Positions 1 to 8,962 of a DNA stretch of 64,000 bases are shown piece after piece. This stretch comes from WVZH01 sp034430425 (GTDB lineage: Bacteria; Chloroflexota; Anaerolineae; Anaerolineales; E44-bin32). The notes beneath the pieces are model-generated. The model saw nothing but the letters and a program-made list of their open reading frames with translations. It was not told the DNA's origin and did not search any database. The DNA lies in the NCBI GenBank assembly GCA_034430425.1, contig DAOUEK010000077.1:1-64000 (forward strand). Direction: 5' to 3'. Numbering within the stretch: position 1 is the first letter of the stretch; every line of letters starts with the position of its first letter. A program made the translations under genes and the position numbers.

Positions 1-66
1 ACAGTCGACGCAAACAGCGAGTTGAATTACCGAATCGAATCCGAAGGGATGCAGGATCTGGGATAA
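1..66 (+). CDS. C-terminal end of an unidentified protein (partial)
   Basis: Frame 1 is open from the window edge to a TAA at 64-66. It encodes 21 residues ending in EGMQDLG. The gene begins outside the window and the fragment is too short to assign to a family. A short inverted repeat, GGGATA/TATCCC, spans the stop codon (60-82) and is followed at 88-99 by a T-rich tract, which fits the end of a transcription unit. An open frame this short could also occur by chance. Confidence 0.35.
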   Translation, partial: TVDANSELNYRIESEGMQDLG

Positions 67-350
67 TCGTGAGGCCTATCCCAATCGGTTGTTCTTTTTT
101 TGTTAAAATTCGGTGGGGATGAATGTGTCAAAAATTACAAGGGGGATTACGCGACCAGGTTCACGCCATTCTTCATGAGCTGTATAGCGACTTCACTCGT
201 CGTGTGTTGCCTGGGTATGTAAAAAATACACAATATCACGCGTTTAAAGGCATGACACTTTCTCCATCATCACACTAAAGAAATCGAAATAACTAACAAG
301 GAATTTGGTTAAGGTCGAAAAACTGAACGGGGAAATAAGGCGGATACCTC
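67..350. other. intergenic, no gene recognised
   Basis: About 280 bases between the rightward partial gene and the stop codon of leftward ftsK. There is a T-rich stretch near 88-99 and AT-rich sequence near 220-310. A 20-codon ATG frame near 120 has no family resemblance and is not called. No RNA gene or clear terminator for ftsK was seen. Confidence 0.5.
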
Positions 351-2642
351 TTACTCTTCACTCGTCGTCACATCACCATAGTCTAATACCTCGCGGGCCT
401 TGGAACCCCCTTTTGCCGGTCCAATGATGCCGCGCTCCTCGAGTTGATCCACCAAGCGCGCCGAGCGAGTGTATCCGATGCGCAGTCGTCTCTGTAACAA
501 AGAAATCGAAGCCCGACGCATCTCGCGCACGATAGCCACTGCTTCGTCATACAGCGGATCAAGATCCTCATCCGCTGATTGTTCCTCTTCCCACATGGGC
601 ACTTGTTTAAGCGGCACGCCTGAAGGGATGGCGTCGGCCGGTCCGATTGGTGAAGGTTGTGTCACATCCCCACCCAGAGCAATATTCTTCCAGTAACGGA
701 TAAGCCGCGACAATTCAACCTCCGAGACAAAGGCCCCCTGCATTCTAATCGGAGCGACGGCATCCGGTGCCTGGAAAAGCATATCCCCTCGGCCAAGCAA
801 CCGCTCAGCCCCGGGTTGATCGAGGATCACGCGACTGTCCACCGATGAAGCGACGGCAAATGCTATTCGCGAAGGGAAATTCGCCTTGATCAACCCCGTG
901 ACCACATCAACCGATGGACGCTGCGTAGCGATAACCAGATGAATACCCGTGGCGCGGGCCAGCTGCGCCAGGCGGGTGATCACCCGCTCGGTCTCGTCCG
1001 GCGCCATGATCATTAAATCCGCCAACTCGTCGATCACCACGACCAGATAGGGTAGTTTCTTACCCTGGGTATCCTGCATACGCCGGTTGTAGTCGGCGAT
1101 GTTGCGCATGCCCTCTTTCGAGAAGCTCTGATAGCGAGAATCCATTTCTCTCGAAATCCATTGCAATGCAGGCACCACGCGCTCCAGGTCCACAATCACA
1201 GGCGCGAGCAAGTGGGGAATCCCGTTGTAGAAGGTCAACTCCACTCGTTTCGGATCGACCATCAGAAAGCGCAGTTGGTCCGGCGTATTCTGCAAGAGAA
1301 GGCATGTGATGATGGCATTGACGCACACCGACTTGCCCGATCCCGTCGTACCGGCGATGAGCAAATGCGGCATCCCGGTCAAATTGGCCACCACTGGATG
1401 ACCGGAGACGTCTTTCCCCAGTCCCAGTCGCAAGCGCGACTTGATTTTATGGTATCGATCCGATTCCATGAGATCACGCAGCGCAACGAGAGTAACCTCC
1501 GTATTGGGAACCTCAATGCCGATGTATCCCTTGCCCGGCACAGGCGCCTCCACCCGAATCGATGGCGCCGCCAGCGCCAGCGCAAGGTCGTCTGCCAATG
1601 CGGAAATCTTACTCACCTTTACCTTGGTGCGGCGACCGCCCCGCCCTTCGATGAAATCCGGCTCTACACCGAACTGCGTGATCGTGGGTCCACGATTGAT
1701 CTCCACCACGCGCGCCGGCGCCCCGAAGGCATTAAGCGTTTCTTCGATCAAGCGTCCCCGTTCGCGATCGAAGGTCTCATCGGCTTTGCCTTCCACTCCG
1801 ACATCGAGAATCTCGGTCAGTTTGGGCAGCGACCAGGCCTTCTCGGCCGCAGTCTCCTCCCGCTGAAATTCCTCCTGCGCGGTCGGCTGCGCTCTTGCTG
1901 TTTCTCGCCGCACATTGACCTTCTCACGCACCTGTGGAGGCGAGCTGTCGACAACCGGTTGGTTGAGTATCGGTTCCGGTCGCGCCAAGATCTGTTCCTT
2001 CACCAGATCGGAGAGCCAACGCACGCCCTGCATGAATAAAGAAAACAATTCCGGAACCGAAAGGCCGGCGGTAAAAATCACTCCGATCAGAAACCACGCC
2101 ACCAACGCCACAGCGGCGCCGGCACCACCCAGCGCACTGATTAATACTGCCAGAAATACGGCACCAATCGCCCCACCACCTCGACCCAAGCGCGCTTCAT
2201 CGATGCCCGTGTCAAAGTCCGTTATTCCAATTACAGCGTGGAGAAAAGTCAAGATCATCAAAAACAGCAGCACAACGCCGATCACACGTTCCAATTCAAG
2301 CACGGGAAGTTGTTTGCCGAACGTACGCGCTACGAGCCAAATTCCACAGCCAAAACTGGCAAGCAGGGCAAGATACATCCCCCAGCCGAAGGTCCAACGC
2401 AGCACATCGAGCCAGGCTGCAGTGAAAACTCCCCGGCTGCTGGAAAAGAGCGCGATCACCGTGATCACACTCAAGACAAGCAGCAGCAATCCGAGCAAAT
2501 CAAGCTTGCGATCCCGGGAAAGTGTCCATCCGTTCAACAACGCGCCGCGCGACGATTGCCGACGTGAAGAACTGCTCCGAGAAGCGCTTGTACTACTCGA
2601 TTTTCGCTTGCGCCGAGAAGATGTTCGTCTCTTTTTCGCCAC
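351..2642 (-). CDS. ftsK: FtsK/SpoIIIE-type DNA translocase
   Basis: This is a membrane-anchored ATP-driven DNA pump that clears chromosomes from the division septum. From a GTG start at 2642 the protein is 763 residues. A very basic, serine-rich N-terminus (2-33) is followed by about four membrane segments (47-66, 87-104, 119-140, 157-194). Next come a short charged linker and the RecA-like motor, with Walker A GTTGSGKS at 431-438 and Walker B VVVIDE at 534-539. A C-terminal winged-helix gamma domain (about 695-755) reads the KOPS signal in known FtsK proteins. The GTG is chosen because GGAG lies six bases upstream and because an ATG-like extension to 2900 would run through the divergent gene at 2713. 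The linker is much shorter than in E. coli FtsK and resembles SpoIIIE/SftA-type lengths. Confidence 0.95.
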   Translation of the reverse strand: MAKKRRTSSRRKRKSSSTSASRSSSSRRQSSRGALLNGWTLSRDRKLDLLGLLLLVLSVITVIALFSSSRGVFTAAWLDVLRWTFGWGMYLALLASFGCGIWLVARTFGKQLPVLELERVIGVVLLFLMILTFLHAVIGITDFDTGIDEARLGRGGGAIGAVFLAVLISALGGAGAAVALVAWFLIGVIFTAGLSVPELFSLFMQGVRWLSDLVKEQILARPEPILNQPVVDSSPPQVREKVNVRRETARAQPTAQEEFQREETAAEKAWSLPKLTEILDVGVEGKADETFDRERGRLIEETLNAFGAPARVVEINRGPTITQFGVEPDFIEGRGGRRTKVKVSKISALADDLALALAAPSIRVEAPVPGKGYIGIEVPNTEVTLVALRDLMESDRYHKIKSRLRLGLGKDVSGHPVVANLTGMPHLLIAGTTGSGKSVCVNAIITCLLLQNTPDQLRFLMVDPKRVELTFYNGIPHLLAPVIVDLERVVPALQWISREMDSRYQSFSKEGMRNIADYNRRMQDTQGKKLPYLVVVIDELADLMIMAPDETERVITRLAQLARATGIHLVIATQRPSVDVVTGLIKANFPSRIAFAVASSVDSRVILDQPGAERLLGRGDMLFQAPDAVAPIRMQGAFVSEVELSRLIRYWKNIALGGDVTQPSPIGPADAIPSGVPLKQVPMWEEEQSADEDLDPLYDEAVAIVREMRRASISLLQRRLRIGYTRSARLVDQLEERGIIGPAKGGSKAREVLDYGDVTTSEE

Positions 2643-2696
2643 CTGGAACTCCGCAGATCGGATTATAGCATGGCAGCGGCGACCTTCGCTTCCCCA

Positions 2697-2705
2697 TGCT
2701 ACAAT
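2697..2705 (+). promoter_or_regulatory. extended -10 promoter, TGC-TACAAT
   Basis: TGCTACAAT ends eight bases before the ATG at 2713. No good -35 box is visible. The expected transcription start falls at or next to the start codon, so the mRNA would be leaderless or nearly so. Confidence 0.5.
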
Positions 2706-2712
2706 TGCAGCC

Positions 2713-4380
2713 ATGGAGTTTTCATCCGCCCTCGATTTACTGACCAACACGCATTTCTTGCGGCAGGTTTCGGAAGACGACTTGCGCGCAATCGCCGCCG
2801 GCCTTAAGCGGGAGGAATACCAGGCCGGTGAAGTGATCATCCACCAGGGCTCCCGGCCAAAAGCCATGTTCTTTATCGCACAGGGCGAAGTGGAAGTCAT
2901 TCATAAATATCCCGAACGAGACGACGATGTTCTCGCCAGATTGAAGCCAGGCGACACCTTTGGTGAAATCGAAATGATCTTTTCCCAGATTCGCATGGCA
3001 ACGGTTCGTGCCCTTCAGGACACAATCGTCTACCGCTGGGAACGTCTCTTGATGACCGATTTTATGAAACATCATCCCGAAGCCCTTTCGAGCCTGCGGT
3101 TTGCCGCCCAGAGCCGTCGCCTCGCCCGGAAAGTCCGCTTCGATTGGCTGGCAGATGATGAGGTGATTTACGGCCTGGCACGCAAACATAACGTGCTGCT
3201 GTTCCAATCTTTGACGTTGCCCATGATTCTTCTGGCTGCAGCGGCACTGCTCATCATCTACGGACTCGTTATGGAACAGGCGACGATCTCCTGGGTGGGC
3301 ACAGGCATGTTTGTCGCTGGCCTGGCACTCACCGTCTGGCGTTGGGTCGATTGGAGCAACGATTACTACATCGTTACCAATCGCAGGGCTGTCTGGTTGG
3401 AGAAAATCGTGGGGATCTATGACAGCCGCGTAGAAGCGCCCCTGCACATGCTGCTTTCCGTCAGCGTAAGCACAGAGATGGTTGGCCGTATGATGGATTA
3501 CGGCGACGTAGTGATCCGCACATATACGGGTAAAGTCGTCTTTCGCAACGTGGAGAATCCCATCGCCATGGCCGCGATTATCGAAGAACATTGGCAGCGT
3601 TTACGCGCCAAGCAGGAAGAAACCGATCGAGAGAGTTTACGTGAAGCTGTTAAGCAGCGGCTCGCTCCGGAACCTGAGATGGAAACGCAGTTATCCCTTG
3701 AAGAAGAAATATTACCTATCCAGGAAGAGCAACAAGAAAAGCCGGGCCTCTTTCAGTTTTTCTTCAAGGTTCGATACGAGGATCAGGACGTCATCACCTA
3801 CCGCAAACACTGGGCTGTTCTACTGCGCGAGATCGCTGCGCCCTCTCTACTCATCCTGATCACAGTGGGTCTAACTGTCGCCGGATGGGCCGGTCGGATC
3901 GAATGGATGCCCATTTCGACGCTTATCCCACTTACCGTCACGGCACTGATCGCGCTGGGTTTATGGTGGCTGTATCGCTACGTGGATTGGTCCAATGATA
4001 TCTACCAAATCACACCCGACCAGATCGTTGATATCTATAAAAAGCCGTTATCACGCGAAGTACGCAAAGTGGCACCGCTTGAAAACGTACTCAGCACCGA
4101 GGTGGATCGCAAGGGTGTTCTCGGCTATTTCATGAACTATGGCGACGTGATCACCAACATCGGCACGGCAATTTTTACATTCGAAGGTGTGTTTGATCCT
4201 ATCGGCGTGCAGCAGGATATCGTACATGCGCAGGAGGTTTTAATCCAGAGCAAACGGGAACTGGAACGCAAACAACGCCGGGATGAGATGGTAGAATTAT
4301 TGGATATCTATCATGAAGAATATTCCAACGTGAAGAAACCTTTGCAATCCGAAGACGATCAAAACCATGGCCATCCGTGA
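2713..4380 (+). CDS. cyclic nucleotide-binding domain plus two bacterial PH-like membrane domains
   Basis: A 555-residue protein of unknown exact role. Residues about 15-130 form a cNMP-binding domain with a phosphate-binding cassette (FGEIEMIFSQIRMATVRA, about 83-100) that keeps the Gly-Glu and Arg positions. Then come two repeats of a hydrophobic hairpin followed by a bPH (YdbS/YdbT-like) beta domain. The first is at about 165-300, with WVDWSNDYYIVTNRR near 211. The second is at about 360-510, with YVDWSNDIYQIT. The tandem repeat is clear by eye (VDWSND and YGDV occur in both halves). A nucleotide-responsive membrane or stress sensor is a reasonable inference. The gene overlaps def by 14 bases, so the two are co-transcribed. 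An ATG at 2713 is used because the frame further upstream overlaps ftsK and is low-complexity. Confidence 0.85.
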   Translation: MEFSSALDLLTNTHFLRQVSEDDLRAIAAGLKREEYQAGEVIIHQGSRPKAMFFIAQGEVEVIHKYPERDDDVLARLKPGDTFGEIEMIFSQIRMATVRALQDTIVYRWERLLMTDFMKHHPEALSSLRFAAQSRRLARKVRFDWLADDEVIYGLARKHNVLLFQSLTLPMILLAAAALLIIYGLVMEQATISWVGTGMFVAGLALTVWRWVDWSNDYYIVTNRRAVWLEKIVGIYDSRVEAPLHMLLSVSVSTEMVGRMMDYGDVVIRTYTGKVVFRNVENPIAMAAIIEEHWQRLRAKQEETDRESLREAVKQRLAPEPEMETQLSLEEEILPIQEEQQEKPGLFQFFFKVRYEDQDVITYRKHWAVLLREIAAPSLLILITVGLTVAGWAGRIEWMPISTLIPLTVTALIALGLWWLYRYVDWSNDIYQITPDQIVDIYKKPLSREVRKVAPLENVLSTEVDRKGVLGYFMNYGDVITNIGTAIFTFEGVFDPIGVQQDIVHAQEVLIQSKRELERKQRRDEMVELLDIYHEEYSNVKKPLQSEDDQNHGHP

Positions 4381-4891
4381 GATTGTTACCCCACCAAATA
4401 CAACACTGCGCCAGCGCGCCAAGAAGGTGCGCAGCATAACACCAGCCATTGAAACGCTGATCAACGACATGATTGAAACCATGCGCGCCGCCAGTGGTGT
4501 CGGATTGGCTGCACCGCAGGTGGATATTGGCCAGCGCGTGATCGTTATCGAGTACGGCGAGGGTCTGGAAGATCCCGAAGCAGAAAACAAACCGCTGAAG
4601 CTTTATCCTGTCGTTAACCCCGAAATTGTGCGCCATTCCAAGGACACGGTTTTAGGCAACGAGGCCTGTTTATCACTCCCCGGCTATTACGGCGAGGTCG
4701 TGCGCTACGAAACGGTCACGGTGAAAGGCCTCGATCGGCATGGAAACCCTTTTCGCTTGAAACCCAGGGGATGGTTGGCGAGAATATTTCAACATGAAAT
4801 CGATCACCTCGATGGCGTCCTCTATATCGACCGTGCCAACGAAGTCTGGAAGATCGAAGAAGCCCAGATCGACGTCCCTCCGGTCGTGTAA
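4367..4891 (+). CDS. def: peptide deformylase
   Basis: Removes the formyl group from the N-terminal methionine of new proteins; a cytosolic metalloenzyme. The 174 residues match the family length. The three family motifs are present: GVGLAAPQ (44-51), EACLS (99-103, metal ligand Cys101) and HEIDH (143-147, metal ligands His143 and His147, catalytic Glu144). Motif 2 is usually EGCLS, so Ala replaces the usual Gly next to the metal cysteine, a substitution also found in some type 2/3 enzymes. The start lies inside the end of the preceding gene, which points to translational coupling. Confidence 0.95.
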   Translation: MAIREIVTPPNTTLRQRAKKVRSITPAIETLINDMIETMRAASGVGLAAPQVDIGQRVIVIEYGEGLEDPEAENKPLKLYPVVNPEIVRHSKDTVLGNEACLSLPGYYGEVVRYETVTVKGLDRHGNPFRLKPRGWLARIFQHEIDHLDGVLYIDRANEVWKIEEAQIDVPPVV

Positions 4892-4957
4892 ATAGCGGTC
4901 TCGATAGGTAGTGGTCCGCACTGTCATCAACGACGGATAATACGCTACACCATCCTA

Positions 4958-4966
4958 TGCTACAAT
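4958..4966 (+). promoter_or_regulatory. extended -10 promoter upstream of recF
   Basis: TGCTACAAT ends 11 bases before the recF ATG. No convincing -35 is seen. The same 9-mer precedes the gene at 2713. The implied leader is only about four bases, leaving no room for a Shine-Dalgarno site. Confidence 0.45.
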
Positions 4967-4976
4967 CCATGCGCCG

Positions 4977-6236
4977 ATGCAGCTGAATCACTTATCGCTT
5001 ACTCACTTTCGCAATTTCACCCGTCTCGATTTCGCCCTGTCTAACGGCGTTGCCATCCTCGTGGGCGCCAACGCGCAAGGAAAGACGAGTCTGCTGGACG
5101 CCATCCACTACCTGACATCGGCACAATCCCCACACACGAGTAACGATCGTCACCTGATCCATTTCGACGCCCTTCAAGACTCACCGCCTTTCGCCCGCAT
5201 CGTTGCCGAAATCCAACGGAACAGAATCCCAAATACCCCCGACGAAAACCGGGATAACGACCTTACATCCAAACCGCTGCGCATCGAAATCCGCTTGATC
5301 ATCAACAGCGTCGGCCCGAATAACGGCAAACGCCTGCGCAAAGAAATTCTCATCAACGGGGTAAAACGCAAGCTGCGCGACCTGGCCGGGGCATTCAATG
5401 CGGTCATGTTCCTGCCCAAGGATATGCGCGTGGTTGAGGGCTCCCCATCGGACCGGCGCTACTTTCTCGATAATGCACTCTGCCAGTCCAACGCCCAATA
5501 CGCTCATGCCCTATCGGATTACAGCGCTGTTCTCTCGCAGCGTAATGCGCTTCTCAAACAACTTCAAGAACGAACATCCGGCAAAGATGAAATCACATAC
5601 TGGGATGAAAAACTCTGCGAGCATGCGGCCGCGCTGGTCGAAATCCGAATTCGCACACTTCAAGAAATCAATATAAGGGCACAACCGATCCATCACGACC
5701 TCACCCGTGGTAAGGAAAACCTGCAGCTGGAATATCTCCCCTCTTTCATACTCACACCGCAAGCCGAAACCGCGAGAGGTGAAGTAGAAGGGGGTGCTAT
5801 TGCAGAGATTCAAATCAACGCAAATGAAATCCGATCCACGATGATGACTACGCTTCAACGAAAACGAGCCGAAGAGATCGCACGCGGTACTACCACGGTG
5901 GGACCCCATCGAGACGACTTCCGCTTCCTGGCCAACGACATCGATCTTCGTTTTTACGGTTCGCGGGGACAGAATCGCACGGCCATGCTGGCAACCCAGT
6001 TGGCCGAGGTGGATTGGTTGCGGCAAATGACGGGAGAATACCCTGTTTTGCTTTTAGATGAAGTGATGGCGGAGCTGGATCCCATGCGTCGAGAAGATCT
6101 CCTCCAGCGTTTGAGCACGGCGCATCAAGCCATTCTCACCACCGCGGATCTAAATATGTTTAGCGAAGAATTTCGGCACCAGGCTGTTCTCTACCAGATC
6201 GAAAACGGAGTCATCTCCCCCTATCAAGAAAGCTGA
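4977..6236 (+). CDS. recF: DNA replication and repair protein RecF
   Basis: An SMC-like ATPase that helps load RecA at single-strand gaps. The protein is 419 residues; bacterial RecF is usually 360-400, and an inserted region around residues 80-110 explains the excess. Visible motifs are the N-terminal HFRNFTRLDF, Walker A GANAQGKTS (30-38), the VGPHRDDF block, an ABC signature (SRGQNRTAML) and Walker B with D-loop (LLLDEVMAELD). It is not beside dnaA/dnaN/gyrB, its usual neighbours, but downstream of def. It ends convergently with rsmG, 23 bases apart. Confidence 0.93.
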   Translation: MQLNHLSLTHFRNFTRLDFALSNGVAILVGANAQGKTSLLDAIHYLTSAQSPHTSNDRHLIHFDALQDSPPFARIVAEIQRNRIPNTPDENRDNDLTSKPLRIEIRLIINSVGPNNGKRLRKEILINGVKRKLRDLAGAFNAVMFLPKDMRVVEGSPSDRRYFLDNALCQSNAQYAHALSDYSAVLSQRNALLKQLQERTSGKDEITYWDEKLCEHAAALVEIRIRTLQEINIRAQPIHHDLTRGKENLQLEYLPSFILTPQAETARGEVEGGAIAEIQINANEIRSTMMTTLQRKRAEEIARGTTTVGPHRDDFRFLANDIDLRFYGSRGQNRTAMLATQLAEVDWLRQMTGEYPVLLLDEVMAELDPMRREDLLQRLSTAHQAILTTADLNMFSEEFRHQAVLYQIENGVISPYQES

Positions 6237-6259
6237 GATACCGATCGACAGCCTGCCCT

Positions 6260-6982
6260 TTACCTCAGCGGACGTTTGGTTGGAATTCCGACTCTACGCG
6301 GGTATTTAAGGGGTGTCGCTGCAATTTTCTGGACGACGATGAGATATCTCGGTTCAACCACGCGTGGTAGTTCAACAGGAATGATTTGTTCGAGCTTCCC
6401 GCCCAAAATGCGCAGCGCCTCCTCCGCGGCATGCGCCTCTGCAGGTCCGGTCTCACCCTTCTGGATCACAGCTACTCCACCAACACGAAGCAAGGGGAGC
6501 AGGTATTCCACCAGAACCGGCATCGTGGCGACTGCGCGTGCCAGCGCCCAATCGTACAACTGGCGATGCTCTTCCTTGTGTCCAACGTTCTCCACACGAT
6601 CATGGATCAGTTCGACACCGGTCAGATCGAGTGCTTCAATCACATGCCGACAAAATTCAACTTTCTTGCCCATCGATTCGACCAGGGTCAATTTCATCTG
6701 GGGATAGAGGATCTTTAGGGGCAATCCCGGAAAACCCGCTCCCGTTCCTGCATCAACAACACGGGCCAAATTGGGAGCGCCCATCACCTGAAGACATGTC
6801 ATCGAATCCAGAAAATGCTTGGTCTCGATATTGATGGGATCGGTAATGGCTGTCAAATTAAACCGTTCATTCCAGGAAATCAACGCTTCGGAATAACGTT
6901 CAAATGCGGATTCCTGCTTCGGTGTCAGTTCAATCCGTAGCAGCGTACGGGCTGCCACACGTAACCCCGCGTAGCCACTCAC
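6260..6982 (-). CDS. rsmG: 16S rRNA (guanine-527-N7)-methyltransferase
   Basis: Methylates G527 of 16S rRNA using S-adenosylmethionine. The 240-residue length fits RsmG/GidB. The SAM-binding loop VDAGTGAGFPG is at 76-86, followed by LTLVES (acidic SAM ribose contact) and the RAVA motif near 147. The start is GTG at 6982, overlapping the stop of the upstream asparaginase gene as GTGA, so the two are translationally coupled. The C-terminal tail is basic (RVGIPTKRPLR), as expected for an rRNA-binding enzyme. Confidence 0.94.
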   Translation of the reverse strand: MSGYAGLRVAARTLLRIELTPKQESAFERYSEALISWNERFNLTAITDPINIETKHFLDSMTCLQVMGAPNLARVVDAGTGAGFPGLPLKILYPQMKLTLVESMGKKVEFCRHVIEALDLTGVELIHDRVENVGHKEEHRQLYDWALARAVATMPVLVEYLLPLLRVGGVAVIQKGETGPAEAHAAEEALRILGGKLEQIIPVELPRVVEPRYLIVVQKIAATPLKYPRRVGIPTKRPLR

Positions 6983-8028
6983 GAGTTCTGCAGCACTCCT
7001 TGCATGAGGCGCACCTTCGGACGAAGTCCTCCGACGATTTGACCGCGATTATTCCTGACCACAGCAGTATCCTGGGCCAATTCCGTATACGCCGCTGGGG
7101 TAAGCACATTCAACATACGCAGTACGGCCAAGCTTACCAGGGATCGGGCACGCCGCGCATAATCCCCATCCGCGATCTTGATCGCCACGCCCAAACCGGG
7201 AGAATCTTGACCTAAACATCCCGGGCGAATTCCGATCGCCTGAAATCCTTCCGCACCCGATTTACTCACCACACGCCCTTCTGTGGCGCGCATGATGCGC
7301 GTGTCGAATCGATTGGAGCCTGCCACCAGTTGGGGATTTGCCGTCATCGCTGAAACCACGGATTCACAAGCCTGCTTTCTACCAGAAGAAAACCCTCTTG
7401 GGTCCACCAGGTGAGCGAAAGCCGTTGATGCAGCGTACAGTGAAACCCCGAAGGTGGGCACCGTACAACCGTCGACACCAATCTTCATTTCCGCTGCTTC
7501 GAGCCCGCTCATTTCGGCGATAATCCCCCGAATATGCTTCTGCACCGCGTGTTCGGGTTGCTCGTAATCCGCGATCGATTCTTGAAGTGTAAGCGCCGAT
7601 GCCAGCATACCTGCATGTTTTCCAGAGCAGTTATTTCGAAGCGGAGACAATTTCTGACCCTCGAGCCGCAAGCGCTGGGCCGTTTCGCGATCGAAGGGTG
7701 GATGAACCCCGCAGTGCAGGTCTTTCTCCCGCAAACCGATACGATCCAGCAGCGACTCAACCACCTCCACATGCTCATCGGTTCCATCGTGGGAAGCACA
7801 GACGATGGCGAGGTGCTTGTCGGAGAGATTGAATTGTGTTTTCGCGCCTGATTCGATCAACATCAACGCCTGGAGAGGTTTCGCTGAGGAACGTAAAAAA
7901 GTCACGACACCCGGGTCCCCACACCAGGCTATCAATGCGCCGGAAGAATCGGAAACCGCAACGGCACCGTGATGCACGGATTCCACAATCTCACCTCGAG
8001 TGACCTCCAGAACCGTTGCATACTCCAC
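6979..8028 (-). CDS. L-asparaginase II family protein
   Basis: A member of the asparaginase II family (PF06089), predicted to hydrolyse asparagine to aspartate and ammonia or to act as a related amidase. It has 349 residues. Family-typical blocks seen are FLRSSAKPLQ near the N-terminus, CASHDG, and the central NNCSGKHAGML block, which carries the Ser-Gly-Lys-His signature. VDGCTVPTFGVSL follows. The start is GTG at 8028 with a weak AGGGG about ten bases upstream. It is the first gene of a two-gene unit with rsmG. Experimental work on this family is sparse, so the substrate is inferred. Confidence 0.85.
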   Translation of the reverse strand: MEYATVLEVTRGEIVESVHHGAVAVSDSSGALIAWCGDPGVVTFLRSSAKPLQALMLIESGAKTQFNLSDKHLAIVCASHDGTDEHVEVVESLLDRIGLREKDLHCGVHPPFDRETAQRLRLEGQKLSPLRNNCSGKHAGMLASALTLQESIADYEQPEHAVQKHIRGIIAEMSGLEAAEMKIGVDGCTVPTFGVSLYAASTAFAHLVDPRGFSSGRKQACESVVSAMTANPQLVAGSNRFDTRIMRATEGRVVSKSGAEGFQAIGIRPGCLGQDSPGLGVAIKIADGDYARRARSLVSLAVLRMLNVLTPAAYTELAQDTAVVRNNRGQIVGGLRPKVRLMQGVLQNS

Positions 8029-8089
8029 TGAAAAACAACCCCTGGCTAGCTGCGTATGAATTGGGATAGTCGAAACCTTTTTGGATTTC

Positions 8090-8929
8090 TTAAATTTCGG
8101 TTGGATACAGATGGGAATGAAGATTGATCACGCTTGCTGTTAATCTCAGCATACAAATATCGGTCCGTGCAGATGGGATCTTTTTATAACTCGACATCAG
8201 ATCCTTTGCATAATCATCCGCAAGCTCTGGCGAGGCGCCACGCTTGGAAAAATCCTGGATGCGATTCGGTATGCGCCGCAAGAAGCGCGCCATTGAATTG
8301 ATATCATTTCGTTTTACCAATCCGTCCCGCCCGGAGACGATCTTGAAAGAAGCAAACCGTGTGTCCCGCAAATCATCAAGGCTTTCCAACCATTGATCGA
8401 TATCCGCATTCCCAAGGTAAGGGGGTTCATTGATCGTTACGGCATCTCCGATAAAAACCACCTTCGCCTCGGGCAGGATCATCCATATCGCTCCTGATGT
8501 TGGTCCGGGACGATGGAGAAAATGAAATTCTCGTTCTCCGAGATGTATTCGCATTTCATCTGAAAAGGTCAATTGCGGGACCGCTCTCCGTACACCGGTG
8601 ATTCGTTTCAATCGATCTGCATCTGCGCCGATCGGATTCGCTCTGCCCTTGAAACTGTCCGACCAGCCGCTCATGGCAATACGCGTCTGGTCATGTCCGA
8701 TTGTCGGAATATTGAGCACTCTCGCGCCTAACACGCGATCGATATGAGAATCCATTAGCACCAGGTATCGAACTCGACCGAGATCGGAGAGGGTACCGAT
8801 CCATGTACGAGTGTCATCCACTCGTAAGGGACTATCGACCGCGATTACACCCTCCTGGGTAACAATCGAACCAAGCATGACAGCAGGGTATTCATCCTCG
8901 ATAAAAATACCGGAAGCGATCTTTCGCAT
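8090..8929 (-). CDS. metallo-beta-lactamase-fold protein with degraded zinc site
   Basis: 279 residues with the layout of the MBL fold: N-terminal strands ending in GVIAVDSP, the first metal loop, then H-x-x-GPTSG, and IGDAV for the conserved Asp. The canonical HxHxDH reads DSHIDR here, so the first and third histidines are missing, and the usual GH of the GHTPG loop is GP. At least one zinc site is therefore probably lost, and the protein may be non-catalytic or use a single metal. An ATG at 8929 with TGGAG six bases upstream is preferred to an in-frame TTG at 8941. It lies 33 bases downstream of the histidine kinase gene on the same strand, so co-transcription is likely. Confidence 0.75.
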   Translation of the reverse strand: MRKIASGIFIEDEYPAVMLGSIVTQEGVIAVDSPLRVDDTRTWIGTLSDLGRVRYLVLMDSHIDRVLGARVLNIPTIGHDQTRIAMSGWSDSFKGRANPIGADADRLKRITGVRRAVPQLTFSDEMRIHLGEREFHFLHRPGPTSGAIWMILPEAKVVFIGDAVTINEPPYLGNADIDQWLESLDDLRDTRFASFKIVSGRDGLVKRNDINSMARFLRRIPNRIQDFSKRGASPELADDYAKDLMSSYKKIPSARTDICMLRLTASVINLHSHLYPTEI

Positions 8930-8962
8930 ACCGTTCTCCAAGACCCGAATTTAACACTCTTA

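Noticed and set aside
1161..2039. Long antisense reading frame over ftsK (292 codons)
   Set aside because: Complements an intact, motif-bearing gene in another frame; composition and lack of any family pattern mark it as a shadow.
2643..2900. Extension of ftsK to a start at 2900
   Set aside because: The added 86 residues run through the divergent gene at 2713, are low in hydrophobic pattern, and a GGAG-supported GTG at 2642 precedes the typical basic N-terminus.
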